From Chitinophaga rhizosphaerae (lineage in GTDB: Bacteria > Bacteroidota > Bacteroidia > Chitinophagales > Chitinophagaceae): a DNA stretch of 64,000 bases. How positions within the stretch are numbered: the first letter of the stretch is position 1; the number at the start of each line of letters is the position of its first letter. This document shows, piece by piece, positions 34,799 to 43,210 of the stretch. A model generated the notes under the pieces. That model was not told the origin of the DNA. It saw only the letters and a list, made by a program, of their open reading frames with translations, and searched no databases. The position numbers and the translations under genes were made by a program. The stretch is from positions 155,179 to 219,178 of the forward strand of contig NZ_RXLO01000010.1 of NCBI RefSeq assembly GCF_003958645.1. The letters run 5' to 3'.

Positions 34799-35182
34799 AT
34801 GAGATACCCCTACCTTTCAATCGCGGCATTACTAGCTTTCGGGTGTTTAGCTTGTAAAAAATCAGATACTATTCGACCAATTTCAAGTAGAATTCCTGTC
34901 TATTTTAAATTCCGCATTGTTGAAATCAACTCCTATTGTAAAGATTATCAGGGACGAACCGCAGTAAAGCTAAAATGTATTGAATATCCGACACAGGATG
35001 TACAGGGACATTTGCTTTTACACATTAACGTGGATTCCATATTTATGTCCACATCAGTACCAGCATATTACCTTCAACGAGGTAAGGAATTTTGCGCAGA
35101 AGTCAATATTTATGTTGATTGGCAAGAAAGGGCCTGGTGCAGAACGATGGGATTTCAAATTGATTTGGACAACGTCCAGTAA
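34799..35182 (+). CDS. Small hypothetical lipoprotein
   Basis: A 127-aa protein with a clear lipoprotein signal: MRYPYLSIAALLAFGCLACKK (lipobox LAC, Cys about 19). The mature domain contains further cysteines (NSYCKDY, LKCIEY, EFCAEV, WCRTM), giving four after the lipid anchor, which suits a neighbourhood rich in thiol oxidoreductases. The TTCACCCTTT motif is about 46 bp upstream of the ATG. No family is recognised. Confidence 0.7.
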   Translation: MRYPYLSIAALLAFGCLACKKSDTIRPISSRIPVYFKFRIVEINSYCKDYQGRTAVKLKCIEYPTQDVQGHLLLHINVDSIFMSTSVPAYYLQRGKEFCAEVNIYVDWQERAWCRTMGFQIDLDNVQ

Positions 35183-35440
35183 TACTATATTATTTAGGGC
35201 ACAACTAAAATATCATTTGCAAATTGGTTACAATCTGGAGCTGCATGTCTATGCGGGCTGGCATCATAACTAACTTGCTGGGATCTCCACACCGCTATCG
35301 AGGAGTCCTCAATCATTGAAACTAACACAAAATGCTGACCCAATAGCCGCTAAAACTCGACTGCCGGATCAAGGCTGGGATTTCATGGATTGTATTCAAT
35401 ATCTGTATCTCTGAAACAATTGGACACATCATAGGATTTC

Positions 35441-35827
35441 TCAGTTATGAAATACTATGCTATGAACAACCCATTTAGCAGTAACTCCATTAATAGTAAT
35501 AGTCGGAACAGTTGCAGGAGTCCCTGCTGGAGCTTCTGTAAAATGAGCGCAGCAGAATCTCGCCGTCTCATTACAATCGTCTCTTAATATTGTCGGAACA
35601 CCCTTTAAGTACTTAACTTGATTTGTAACAACCCATGAATTAACAGTTGAAGAAAGATCAGAGGTAGCCGGCGAATATGTAATAGAACCCGAGGCATTTT
35701 GAAGTATAAAATTCTCATAACACGCTGTGATAGTTCTAGAACCTAAAGCATTTGCGTTTGCCGCAACAGAAATAACGATTGCCAATGAAGTGAAAACAAC
35801 CGAAAAGTTTAATTTCTTATTCTTCAT
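35441..35827 (-). CDS. Cys-rich small secreted protein, copy 1 (DUF6520-like)
   Basis: A 128-aa protein with a Sec signal (MKNKKLNFSVVFTSLAIVISVAANA) and four cysteines in a fixed pattern: TITACYENFILQNA, RDDCNETARFCCAHFTEAPAGTP. It ends VTAKWVVHSIVFHN. Three paralogs at 35900, 39219 and 39725 share the blocks ACY-x-QN, NQ-x-KYLK, C-x-ET-x-RFCC, FTEAPAGTPATVP and AKWVV. It resembles small secreted Bacteroidota proteins annotated as DUF6520, which I cannot verify. The function is unknown; the conserved CC pair suggests disulfide bonding by the nearby TlpA/MauE proteins. Confidence 0.75.
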   Translation of the reverse strand: MKNKKLNFSVVFTSLAIVISVAANANALGSRTITACYENFILQNASGSITYSPATSDLSSTVNSWVVTNQVKYLKGVPTILRDDCNETARFCCAHFTEAPAGTPATVPTITINGVTAKWVVHSIVFHN

Positions 35828-35899
35828 CTAATATGTTTTTAATGTTTAGAAAATAAAGGTAGTTTGAAACAGATCCGGTTTTTCGTCAAGCCTATCCCT

Positions 35900-36277
35900 T
35901 TAATCATGGAACTCCACACTGGTCACAACCCACCTGGCAAGAATTCCACCTATATTAAGAATTGGGACCGTACTTGGAGTGGATGCTGGAGCCTCAGTAA
36001 AGCGAACGCAACAAAATTGAGAAGTTCCAAAACAATCATCCCCGTCTCCGGAGGGTAAATGTCTTAGATATTTGATTTGAGAAGCACCAAAAATAAGGCT
36101 ATTGGCAGTTGCCGCAGCATCTGTCTGAGCAGGAACGTATAAACTGGTCCCTGGAATATTCTGCAGCACTACCACCGGAAAACAAGCGGTAATCGTCCTA
36201 AATTCTGATTTTGATGAAAATGCAGTCATCGCAATTATAATGAATGCAAATAATAGGCAGAAATTAACTTTTTTCAT
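35900..36277 (-). CDS. Cys-rich small secreted protein, copy 2 (DUF6520-like)
   Basis: A 125-aa paralog with a signal peptide MKKVNFCLLFAFIIIAMTAFS. Key residues are kept: TITACFPVVVLQN, QIKYLRHLP, DCFGTSQFCCVRFTEAPASTPSTVP, ARWVVTSVEFHD. The ET before RFCC is replaced by GTSQ, making it the most diverged of the four. It lies 72 bp upstream of copy 1 on the same strand. Confidence 0.72.
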   Translation of the reverse strand: MKKVNFCLLFAFIIIAMTAFSSKSEFRTITACFPVVVLQNIPGTSLYVPAQTDAAATANSLIFGASQIKYLRHLPSGDGDDCFGTSQFCCVRFTEAPASTPSTVPILNIGGILARWVVTSVEFHD

Positions 36278-36594
36278 AACGTAGTTTTTTCGGTGAAACT
36301 ATCTGATCCCTCCATTTATATCATCTTCACACAAAGCAACCGACAAGTCCTCCCATCCAATAGCTAATCAACTCTAATTTACTTACAAATACTGCGATGA
36401 CATTTCGTGCAAGTTGCTCGGATTGACTTTTTTCTGTTGTCAATTAACTCGCTACCAACATATGCACAAAAACATCCATAATTAGTTTGAATAGAAAAAA
36501 AGGACTGAAAAAATTCACCCCTCTTAATTTGGGCGCTATCCTATAATAACAGGATTATTTCACTTACAGAAATTCAACTCTTTAAAACCTTCAC
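36278..36594. other. 317 bp divergent promoter region
   Basis: No gene. It separates the small secreted protein at 35900 (minus) from the TlpA operon (plus) and carries a variant of the TTCACCCTTT motif, TTCACCCCTC, at 36514-36523. Confidence 0.5.
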
Positions 36595-37701
36595 ATGTTA
36601 CGTATTTCCTCTATTCTTATTTGCCTGATTATTTGTTCAGTTCTTTACGCCGGATATCAGAAAACCCCAGAAAACGGTTTCATATTGAAAGGATATATTG
36701 AAGGTTTGCCAAAAGAAACAGTAGTATTTCTTCTAAGTAGGCAAAATGACGTTTCAAAGGACAAAGATACTTTTATGGCCGCGAGGGCAGTAAATGGCAA
36801 ATTTACCTTTAGTGGAAAAATTAATGGTGCACATTTTTATTTTCTATCCATTGATTCAAGGATATCCAAAGCAAACACAACCGTAAGCAACGCCCTATGG
36901 TTGGAAAACAAACACATGAATTTAAGAGGGACTGTCAGTAGGATGGACAGTCTGACCCTTGAAGGTTCTCTTTCACAAAAAGATTACCAAAGTTCGGTAG
37001 AGACGATTAATAATTATAACCGAACGAATGATAGATCAGTTGTCATCAACTATTTAAATGATCACAAGAATTCAATGATAATGCCCTATCTTCTGGGAAG
37101 GTTACGGCCGTTTTTTACATTAGATTCACTTATCTACTATTTTAACGCCTCCTCCAAAGAAGCTCAAAGTACCCCAACTGGTATCAAATTTAAAAAAGAA
37201 CTGGACCTAAAGTATCAGTATAAAGATTTCTATGAAAAAGGCCCTATAGGAAACGTCATTCCAAATTTTCAGGTTATGACTTCTACTGGAGATAAGGTGT
37301 TCATACATGACATGATCAGCAAAAAGAATGTCACATTAATCGATTTCTGGGCAAGCTGGTGCGTTCCTTGCAGAGCCCTTAATCCACAGCTGTCCAAAGT
37401 CTATAATAAATATAATTCGAAAGGGTTTCAAATTATCGGGATCTCAATAGATGCAGTTGATAGTGATTGGTTAAAGGCTGTAAAGGAAGATAATATGGCA
37501 TGGATTCAAACATCTGATAAGATTGATAACTCGTATAAATATATTTTTGGCATGTGGGCTGTGCCAGCATATCTCCTTGTAGACAAAAACGCTAGGGTGA
37601 TAAAGGGCAATCCCACAGAAATCAATACTTCCTTAAAACCCGACGAGGTTGTAAATATCGAGAAACTCGACTCCTTGGTTGAAGGTGCATTAAATTACTA
37701 A
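36595..37701 (+). CDS. TlpA-family thiol-disulfide oxidoreductase with DUF4369-like N-terminus
   Basis: Periplasmic thioredoxin of 368 aa. The signal peptide is MLRISSILICLIICSVLYA. An N-terminal DUF4369-like beta domain (about 25-120: GFILKGYIEGLPKETVVFLL, KFTFSGKI) is followed by the TlpA/AhpC-TSA domain (about 220-365) with FWASWCVPCRALNPQLS (active-site CVPC), FQIIGISIDA and the cis-proline in WAVPAYLLVD. It begins an operon with the gene 16 bp downstream. Confidence 0.88.
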   Translation: MLRISSILICLIICSVLYAGYQKTPENGFILKGYIEGLPKETVVFLLSRQNDVSKDKDTFMAARAVNGKFTFSGKINGAHFYFLSIDSRISKANTTVSNALWLENKHMNLRGTVSRMDSLTLEGSLSQKDYQSSVETINNYNRTNDRSVVINYLNDHKNSMIMPYLLGRLRPFFTLDSLIYYFNASSKEAQSTPTGIKFKKELDLKYQYKDFYEKGPIGNVIPNFQVMTSTGDKVFIHDMISKKNVTLIDFWASWCVPCRALNPQLSKVYNKYNSKGFQIIGISIDAVDSDWLKAVKEDNMAWIQTSDKIDNSYKYIFGMWAVPAYLLVDKNARVIKGNPTEINTSLKPDEVVNIEKLDSLVEGALNY

Positions 37702-37717
37702 CCAAAACCCATATCCA

Positions 37718-39082
37718 ATGAGACCCTGTAAAATTGCATCGACGTTGTTGCCCATATTACAGTTGGTGCTTAGCACAAATTGCTGGGCACAGAACAAGCT
37801 CAAGTATAAGTTAAATGAAAAAATACCAGACTTGACATTCCGGTATGTCCACGATGCAGGGCTGCGGAAAATATCCGATTTCAAAGGTAAGATCCTGGTG
37901 CTTGATTTTTGGTCGAGAGGATGTGGATCATGTATTGCATCCTTTCCCAATATAGAAAGTCTCGTAGATGATCGAAGAAACGACATTGCTGTTGTTGCTG
38001 TTATGCGAGAAAATCGGCACATCTTTGATAGCCTAAAAGGGAAATCACAAATATTGAAGGAATCCAACCTGAATTTTGTGGTGGGCGACACCATCATGCG
38101 AAGTAACTTCCCACACACGTATGTGCCATATTGTGTCTGGATTGATAAGGATGGAAGATTTATTGGTACTACAACTAAGGTAACAAATGAATTACTCGAC
38201 CAGGCCTTAAGCGGCGGTTTTCTCGGAGCCTTCGAGTCAAACCAAAATCCGACAGTCAGAACCGAGTTGGATTTTATAAAAGAACGTCAAAAGCTAATCC
38301 GAAAAACCCATGAAGGAATTGAATATTACGTGACTCTTCGAACTGACACTACAGTTCACAAAAGCTTTATTAATAAATATATCCCTCTAAAGGACAGTGC
38401 ATCAGATCAAAACATTGGATTTCTCCTTCCCGCTTTTCCGCTTTCCAGCTTGTTACCGCTCTTCTATACAACAACAGACCATGTTTTGCTGACTTCGACT
38501 GATGAACGACTTTCAAAATTGATTAAGACCCAAAAGGCAACCTACAATGAAGACAACCCCCTGGTGTATATGGAACTGGTCCTTGAGCCTGGTAAAGCTT
38601 CTGATATTGCTGTGCTAAACAGTATCGCACGAACGGAAATCGGCAACTTTTTTGGCATAACGTATAAACTCGCCAATGAGCCCTACCCCTCTTTAGTGTT
38701 AAAGAGAACCAGAATAACCCACAATTCTCCTCAAATTATTAAAATTGAAAAAATAGCTGGAGAGAGAAAACTCGGAGATCCCATCGAATTTACAAAGAAT
38801 GGAATTAAAACTGGAAGTACCGGAAACACCGTCAATCAAATTATCACCGGCGTTATAGGAAAAATAAATTTTGAGCTAAACAACAACTATCACGTAATAA
38901 ATGAAACGAACCAGAATCTGGATAATATCATCGTAACTGGCTATTTAATATGTAAGGACTTGGGGGACATTGATCAACTCAATAAAATGTTGGGCGATTT
39001 GGGTTACACATTTTCTATCGAAAATAGAATATTGCCAACTATTCAGTTGAACAAGACTGCCTATTCTCACGACAGCAGATAA
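37718..39082 (+). CDS. TlpA-like thioredoxin fused to a DUF3738-like domain
   Basis: A 454-aa exported protein. Signal peptide (MRPCKIASTLLPILQLVLSTNCWAQ), then a thioredoxin domain (about 30-175) with LVLDFWSRGCGSCIASFPN (active-site CGSC) and YVPYCVWIDKDGRFIG. The long C-terminal part (about 200-454) aligns block by block with the stand-alone gene at 18975: FPLSSLLPLFYTTTD, NSIARTEIGNFFG and LNKMLGDLGYTFSIENRILPTIQL. This is the layout seen in many Bacteroidota TlpA-DUF3738 proteins. It is co-transcribed with the upstream TlpA gene; the DUF3738 function is unknown. Confidence 0.82.
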   Translation: MRPCKIASTLLPILQLVLSTNCWAQNKLKYKLNEKIPDLTFRYVHDAGLRKISDFKGKILVLDFWSRGCGSCIASFPNIESLVDDRRNDIAVVAVMRENRHIFDSLKGKSQILKESNLNFVVGDTIMRSNFPHTYVPYCVWIDKDGRFIGTTTKVTNELLDQALSGGFLGAFESNQNPTVRTELDFIKERQKLIRKTHEGIEYYVTLRTDTTVHKSFINKYIPLKDSASDQNIGFLLPAFPLSSLLPLFYTTTDHVLLTSTDERLSKLIKTQKATYNEDNPLVYMELVLEPGKASDIAVLNSIARTEIGNFFGITYKLANEPYPSLVLKRTRITHNSPQIIKIEKIAGERKLGDPIEFTKNGIKTGSTGNTVNQIITGVIGKINFELNNNYHVINETNQNLDNIIVTGYLICKDLGDIDQLNKMLGDLGYTFSIENRILPTIQLNKTAYSHDSR

Positions 39083-39183
39083 ACCTGACAGTTGAATTAA
39101 ACGAATTTCCTTCAAAAAATTAGCAAAGCATTTCTTAGATCCGGAATTCTCAGCATCCATAAATTTTAACCCTGGAATAAATA

Positions 39184-39212
39184 GAGGGTACCGCTCAAAG
39201 GTACCCTTTGTT
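39184..39212. terminator. Terminator hairpin between convergent genes
   Basis: AGGGTACC (39185-39192) pairs with GGTACCCT (39200-39207) around a 7-nt loop, followed by TTGTT. It lies between the TlpA operon (plus) and the third small secreted Cys protein (minus). Confidence 0.65.
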
Positions 39213-39218
39213 GTCTTC

Positions 39219-39614
39219 CTAAAGATCATGATAATAGACACTTTCAACTACCCACTTTGCTGTAATACCACCTATAGTTATAAATGGTACCGTAGCAGGA
39301 GTTCCAACAGGTGCCTCTGTAAATGTAGCACAGCAGAAACGTTGCGTTTCATAACAAAATTCAGTTGGTATTGAAAACGCAGGTATCGTTTTAAGGTATT
39401 TATATTGAAACCCAAATATTTGCTGGTCCACGTACCATGCGAAATCGGTGTCTGAGAAAGTAAAGGAAAATGAATTTGCGGCATTTTGCACAGTAATCAG
39501 CCTGTAACAAGCCGAAACGGTCCTTTTCCCTATTTTACTAGCATTTGCTGTTAAAGTAAACCCGATTGCCAGTACGGCAAATGCCACTTGGAAAGTAAAC
39601 TTGACTGTTTTCAT
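39219..39614 (-). CDS. Cys-rich small secreted protein, copy 3 (DUF6520-like)
   Basis: A 131-aa paralog with signal peptide MKTVKFTFQVAFAVLAIGFTLTANA. It keeps KRTVSACYRLITVQNA, QYKYLKTIPA, FCYETQRFCCATFTEAPVGTPATVP, and GGITAKWVVESVYYHDL. It is the closest relative of copy 4, which lies 110 bp upstream in the same direction with a hairpin between them. Confidence 0.75.
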   Translation of the reverse strand: MKTVKFTFQVAFAVLAIGFTLTANASKIGKRTVSACYRLITVQNAANSFSFTFSDTDFAWYVDQQIFGFQYKYLKTIPAFSIPTEFCYETQRFCCATFTEAPVGTPATVPFITIGGITAKWVVESVYYHDL

Positions 39615-39669
39615 ATGTATTGCAATAATGTATTATATTAATCTTATTGTATGCGACTTAGCCATAGAG

Positions 39670-39706
39670 TTAAGGGTGTCCCAATTTATGAGACACCCTT
39701 AATTTT
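39670..39706. terminator. 11-bp perfect hairpin between copies 3 and 4
   Basis: TTAAGGGTGTC (39670-39680) pairs with GACACCCTTAA (39692-39702). The T-run (TTTT) is on the plus side, so on the minus strand it may act as a processing or partial-termination element that favours copy 4. Confidence 0.6.
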
Positions 39707-39724
39707 ACCACTACAAGTGATTAA

Positions 39725-40111
39725 TTAGTTGTGGAGCTTAATGCTCTGAACAACCCATTTTGCAGTTACTGCACCAATGGTAACGTTAGGAACGGTAGCC
39801 GGAGTACCTGCGGGAGCTTCCGTAAAGATAGCGCAGCAGAAACGATCAGTTTCATTGCATACGTCATTGATAGTAGACGGAGCTTGCTTCAGGAACTTAA
39901 TTTGGTTAGTAACAACCTGGGTATTAACGAAAGAAGCCAAATCAGTTTGAGCCGGAGCATAAGTGGCAGAATTGGCAGAGTTCTGCAGCAGCACTACTTC
40001 ATAGCAAGCAGTAATCGTTCTTTTTCCCAGTTTGTTAGCATTTGCGGCAACAGAAACACCGATAGCGAGAACGGCGATAACCAAAGCGAAGCTCAGTTTT
40101 GCGATTTTCAT
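39725..40111 (-). CDS. Cys-rich small secreted protein, copy 4 (DUF6520-like)
   Basis: A 128-aa paralog with signal peptide MKIAKLSFALVIAVLAIGVSVAANA. Signature blocks: KRTITACYEVVLLQNS, YAPAQTDLASFVNTQVVTNQIKFLK, DVCNETDRFCCAIFTEAPAGTPATVP and TAKWVVQSIKLHN. It has a strong consensus sequence for the family and is the first of the minus-strand pair downstream of the MauE-type gene. Confidence 0.78.
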   Translation of the reverse strand: MKIAKLSFALVIAVLAIGVSVAANANKLGKRTITACYEVVLLQNSANSATYAPAQTDLASFVNTQVVTNQIKFLKQAPSTINDVCNETDRFCCAIFTEAPAGTPATVPNVTIGAVTAKWVVQSIKLHN

Positions 40112-40189
40112 TTTGTGTGATTTTAAAAGTTAACAATAGTTGCCTTTTTTTCAAGACAGGCTCTTGCTTATTGCAATAAGTATCGTGTA

Positions 40190-40657
40190 TTAAATCTTTT
40201 TGATGTGCGACTTCCACATAAAGTATCCCGCGACAGAAAAGATTGTCAAGGTAATATTCAGAATCAAGTGTTGGGGCCAATTCAACCATCCAACAACGCC
40301 ACCACAACTGCAGGGCAAATGGGGTAAAGTCATCATCATGTAGGCGACGTACCAAGTAAAGAAGGCCATTAATAGCGCAGAAGCGATAAAACCAAAACTC
40401 CTGGTGCGCTTAAACACAATCGCGAAAGCTACCAACAGTTCAATTGAAGGACCACCATATGCAAAAAGGAGAGAATTACTCCTAAAAATGGGGTTTTGGC
40501 TTAGTTGAATACTAAAACTTCTAAAGTCGATAAGTTTGGTTATCGCAGTATAGATGTAAACCAGAATAAGCACAGAGGCAAAAAACTCAATAAGAATTGC
40601 TTTCCAATCTAATTTACTCTTGCTGTGATTTTTCAATAATAGTGATTTCTGTGTCAT
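40190..40657 (-). CDS. MauE/DoxX-type redox-associated membrane protein
   Basis: A 155-aa inner-membrane protein with four predicted helices (ILIEFFASVLILVYIYTAITKL; SIELLVAFAIVF; FIASALLMAFFTWYVAYMMM; LILNITLTIFSVAGYFMW). The loop cysteine motif PCSCGG is the hallmark of MauE-like proteins thought to pass electrons for periplasmic disulfide exchange. Upstream of the two Cys-rich secreted genes in the same direction, it is a plausible redox partner for them and for the TlpA proteins nearby. Confidence 0.85.
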   Translation of the reverse strand: MTQKSLLLKNHSKSKLDWKAILIEFFASVLILVYIYTAITKLIDFRSFSIQLSQNPIFRSNSLLFAYGGPSIELLVAFAIVFKRTRSFGFIASALLMAFFTWYVAYMMMTLPHLPCSCGGVVGWLNWPQHLILNITLTIFSVAGYFMWKSHIKKI

Positions 40658-41129
40658 GTTAAGCTAAAGGGAGTTTGTCTCAGCATCGAACGTGCTGGGT
40701 TAAACAATTGTGGTTACTACTTTCCTGTGGTTCTTCTATAATCCAAAGCTAAATAGGACTACTGCGAGAAGACTTCAGAGCGATTATTTTTTCTAATTTT
40801 CTTGCCGATTGACTAATAGGAATGTGTGCTGCTGGAGCAGCATGATGGAAGGCTTGTTTATTTACATCAAACGCTCCCAGTTCTATGTGTTCAAACGAAT
40901 AAAGACAAAGACGTCTGAGTTCAGTCCAAGTAATTGTGGATATCTGAAAGAGAATGCTCAATTTCGGTTAAATATAACCGTCTATTACTATGCTTGTTAT
41001 ACATTGAAAAAACAATTCTGTAACATTTTAGCAAAATAATTCACCCTTTCCGAAAAAATGCTTTCTTAATTATGTTATTGATTATTAACAAATTCTCAAG
41101 CAATCAAGCCAAACGCAAGGATTACATTT
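40658..41129. other. 472 bp divergent intergenic region
   Basis: No gene. It contains the TTCACCCTTT motif at 41041-41050, 79 bp upstream of the response regulator gene. Confidence 0.5.
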
Positions 41130-41822
41130 ATGCCCGAGATAAAAATAATATACGTCGACAACGATATTCACTTTGCACATAACATTGTTAAGCGACTAAA
41201 AGATGAGGGTTTTGAAATAGTTCATGAAACTAATGGAGAAAATGCCCTCAAAAAAATCGACAAAGAAAAGTTTGATTTATGCATACTTGAGTCAATGATT
41301 CCAGGGATGGATGGGTTCTTGCTTGCATCGGCTATAAGGTCAAAAGATGATAAGATCCCTATACTATTCTTCTCTTCGAAAGCGCTCGACGAAGACATAA
41401 TCAGAGGCTTTAAAAGTGGAGGGGACGACTATCTTGGCAAAACAGCCTGCATGCAAGAGTTACTTTTAAGGTTGAATGTTTTTCTAAAAAGGACTAGAAG
41501 ACTATCAGGCGACAAACGGGAAGTATTTATAATACAAAACCTGACGTTTGAATACAATGAGCTTTGCTTAAAGTCTAAAGAAGGGAAAGTAGAATTGATT
41601 AGCCAAAAGGAAGCCGATTTACTGAAATTCTTATGTCAAAATCCAAATAAAACATTAAAACGAGAGGAAATACTATATCATGTTTGGGGGAAAGATGACT
41701 ATTTCTTGGGAAGAAGTATGGATGTCTTTATTGTTAAGCTCAGAAAAAGGCTGAAAAAGACACCGGGAGTAGAAATTGAAACTATACATGGAATCGGCTT
41801 CAAATTTATACTCCCGGTATGA
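41130..41822 (+). CDS. OmpR-family response regulator with atypical receiver
   Basis: A 230-aa transcription factor: a receiver domain (1-115) and a winged-helix DNA-binding domain (about 130-230, SQKEADLLKFLCQNPNKTLKREEILYHVWG and MDVFIVKLRKRLKKTPGVEIETIHGIGFKF). The phospho-acceptor position reads LCILESMIPGMDG, with Glu54 instead of Asp, and the metal-binding acidic pair is D10-N11 rather than two acids. The conserved Lys (DYLGKTA) and Ser in FFSS remain, but the following Pro is lost. It therefore probably works without phosphorylation, and Glu may mimic the active form. No histidine kinase is nearby. Confidence 0.88.
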   Translation: MPEIKIIYVDNDIHFAHNIVKRLKDEGFEIVHETNGENALKKIDKEKFDLCILESMIPGMDGFLLASAIRSKDDKIPILFFSSKALDEDIIRGFKSGGDDYLGKTACMQELLLRLNVFLKRTRRLSGDKREVFIIQNLTFEYNELCLKSKEGKVELISQKEADLLKFLCQNPNKTLKREEILYHVWGKDDYFLGRSMDVFIVKLRKRLKKTPGVEIETIHGIGFKFILPV

Positions 41823-41834
41823 TGTAGGAATTGC

Positions 41835-43193
41835 TTACCAACCCGGATTCTGTTTAATCGAGGCATTCAAAATAACTTCCCTAGGAATTGGGAAAGTGTA
41901 TTTTTCGCTGTTCGGCTCAAGGACATAGTTTTGACCTGCAATCGATCGGGTTAAGATCTTCTTAAATTTCCCCTCAGTATTAAGCCTTCGCAAATCAGAC
42001 CACCTAACTCCGCGTCTCAAGAGCTGCTTTTCGCGCTCCTTTAGAATCCAAGTCAAAGCTACATTTGGATCGTTTGTTGACCTGTTCATGTAGGTTGATT
42101 CACCACCCTCAGTTTTGCGGTATCGGCTGCGAGATAAATCATTTAAATATTTCAGCGCCTCTGGAACTTTTCCTGATCGCGCAAGACATTCACCTGCTAT
42201 CAAATACATCTCATCCGTTGAAATTCCGGTATATGTATCAGTTCTACGTAGTGCGTAGCTTCCAGAAAACGAAATGTTGCCTGCACCACCGACCTTAAAA
42301 AAAATATACTTCCTAAGATCGTTTTCTTCATATTGGTCATATAGAGCTTTAGGAACCTCTAATCGACTCACAGGCGCGCCGCTACAAAATGATGCACTCG
42401 CCATCTCAATATTGGGATTAATAAACTGTGCACTTTGACTTAGTGTATTAAAATCAAGCAAGGAAGACTTCTCCTTCAGGTATGCTTTGGCATAGTGCAA
42501 CGCACTATCAAATTTCTGCTCAATCAAATATACCCTTGCCAAATAACCCCAAGCTGCATGCTTTGTAGGTATCTGGATAAAAGCGGTATTGTTGGGCAAA
42601 AGTTCCGCACTCGATTTTATATCTGATATAATACGCTCATATGTTTGACCTAATGTTGATCTTTTAGTTGGCTCGTTGACATTAGCATTGACCCTTAATG
42701 GAATTCCATACTCGCTGTTTAAACTCTCTTTGCTATAAGGAGGAGCAAACATTTGAGCAAGTTCGGCAAATAATCTCCCCCTGTTAAAATATGCCCGTCC
42801 CTTGAGTAATCGGACCTCCATATCAGCACCATCCATTTTTTCCAGACCATCAAGTGCTACATTCAATGTAAATATTACTTTGTACGCTAGGGTATAATCT
42901 CCTATTGCATTATAGGGTGTCCGTTCTACCCAGGTATATGCGTTTCCTGATGTACTTCTTTCGTGGGACGCCCAACCTGCCTCTGTGATGGTATCCTGGT
43001 CTGACGCGAATTCACACAGAGTACATGAATTCGTGAGTGCAGTTACCGGCTCATCCAGCATCGCCCTAAAATCCTCAATTGTAGCTGGAACAGCAAGGGA
43101 CCCATCAGGCTTCTCATCTAACCATTTTTTTACACATCCAGAGAGCGAAAGTGTGACTATTACAGCTATAATATATTTGAACTTATTTATCAT
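41835..43193 (-). CDS. SusD/RagB-family outer-membrane lipoprotein
   Basis: A 452-aa binding lipoprotein, with a signal and lipobox MINKFKYIIAVIVTLSLSGC (Cys20). SusD features include FNRGRLFAELAQMFAPPYSK, AAWGYLARVYLIEQKFDSALHYAKAYL, DEMYLIAGECLARSGKVPEALKYLNDL, ILKEREKQLLRRGVRWSDLRRLN and the terminal IKQNPGW. It lacks the longer N-terminal insert of the first SusD in this window. It is the second gene after SusC in the operon (17 bp gap). Confidence 0.93.
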   Translation of the reverse strand: MINKFKYIIAVIVTLSLSGCVKKWLDEKPDGSLAVPATIEDFRAMLDEPVTALTNSCTLCEFASDQDTITEAGWASHERSTSGNAYTWVERTPYNAIGDYTLAYKVIFTLNVALDGLEKMDGADMEVRLLKGRAYFNRGRLFAELAQMFAPPYSKESLNSEYGIPLRVNANVNEPTKRSTLGQTYERIISDIKSSAELLPNNTAFIQIPTKHAAWGYLARVYLIEQKFDSALHYAKAYLKEKSSLLDFNTLSQSAQFINPNIEMASASFCSGAPVSRLEVPKALYDQYEENDLRKYIFFKVGGAGNISFSGSYALRRTDTYTGISTDEMYLIAGECLARSGKVPEALKYLNDLSRSRYRKTEGGESTYMNRSTNDPNVALTWILKEREKQLLRRGVRWSDLRRLNTEGKFKKILTRSIAGQNYVLEPNSEKYTFPIPREVILNASIKQNPGW

Positions 43194-43210
43194 GTTTATA
43201 TATATTATAT

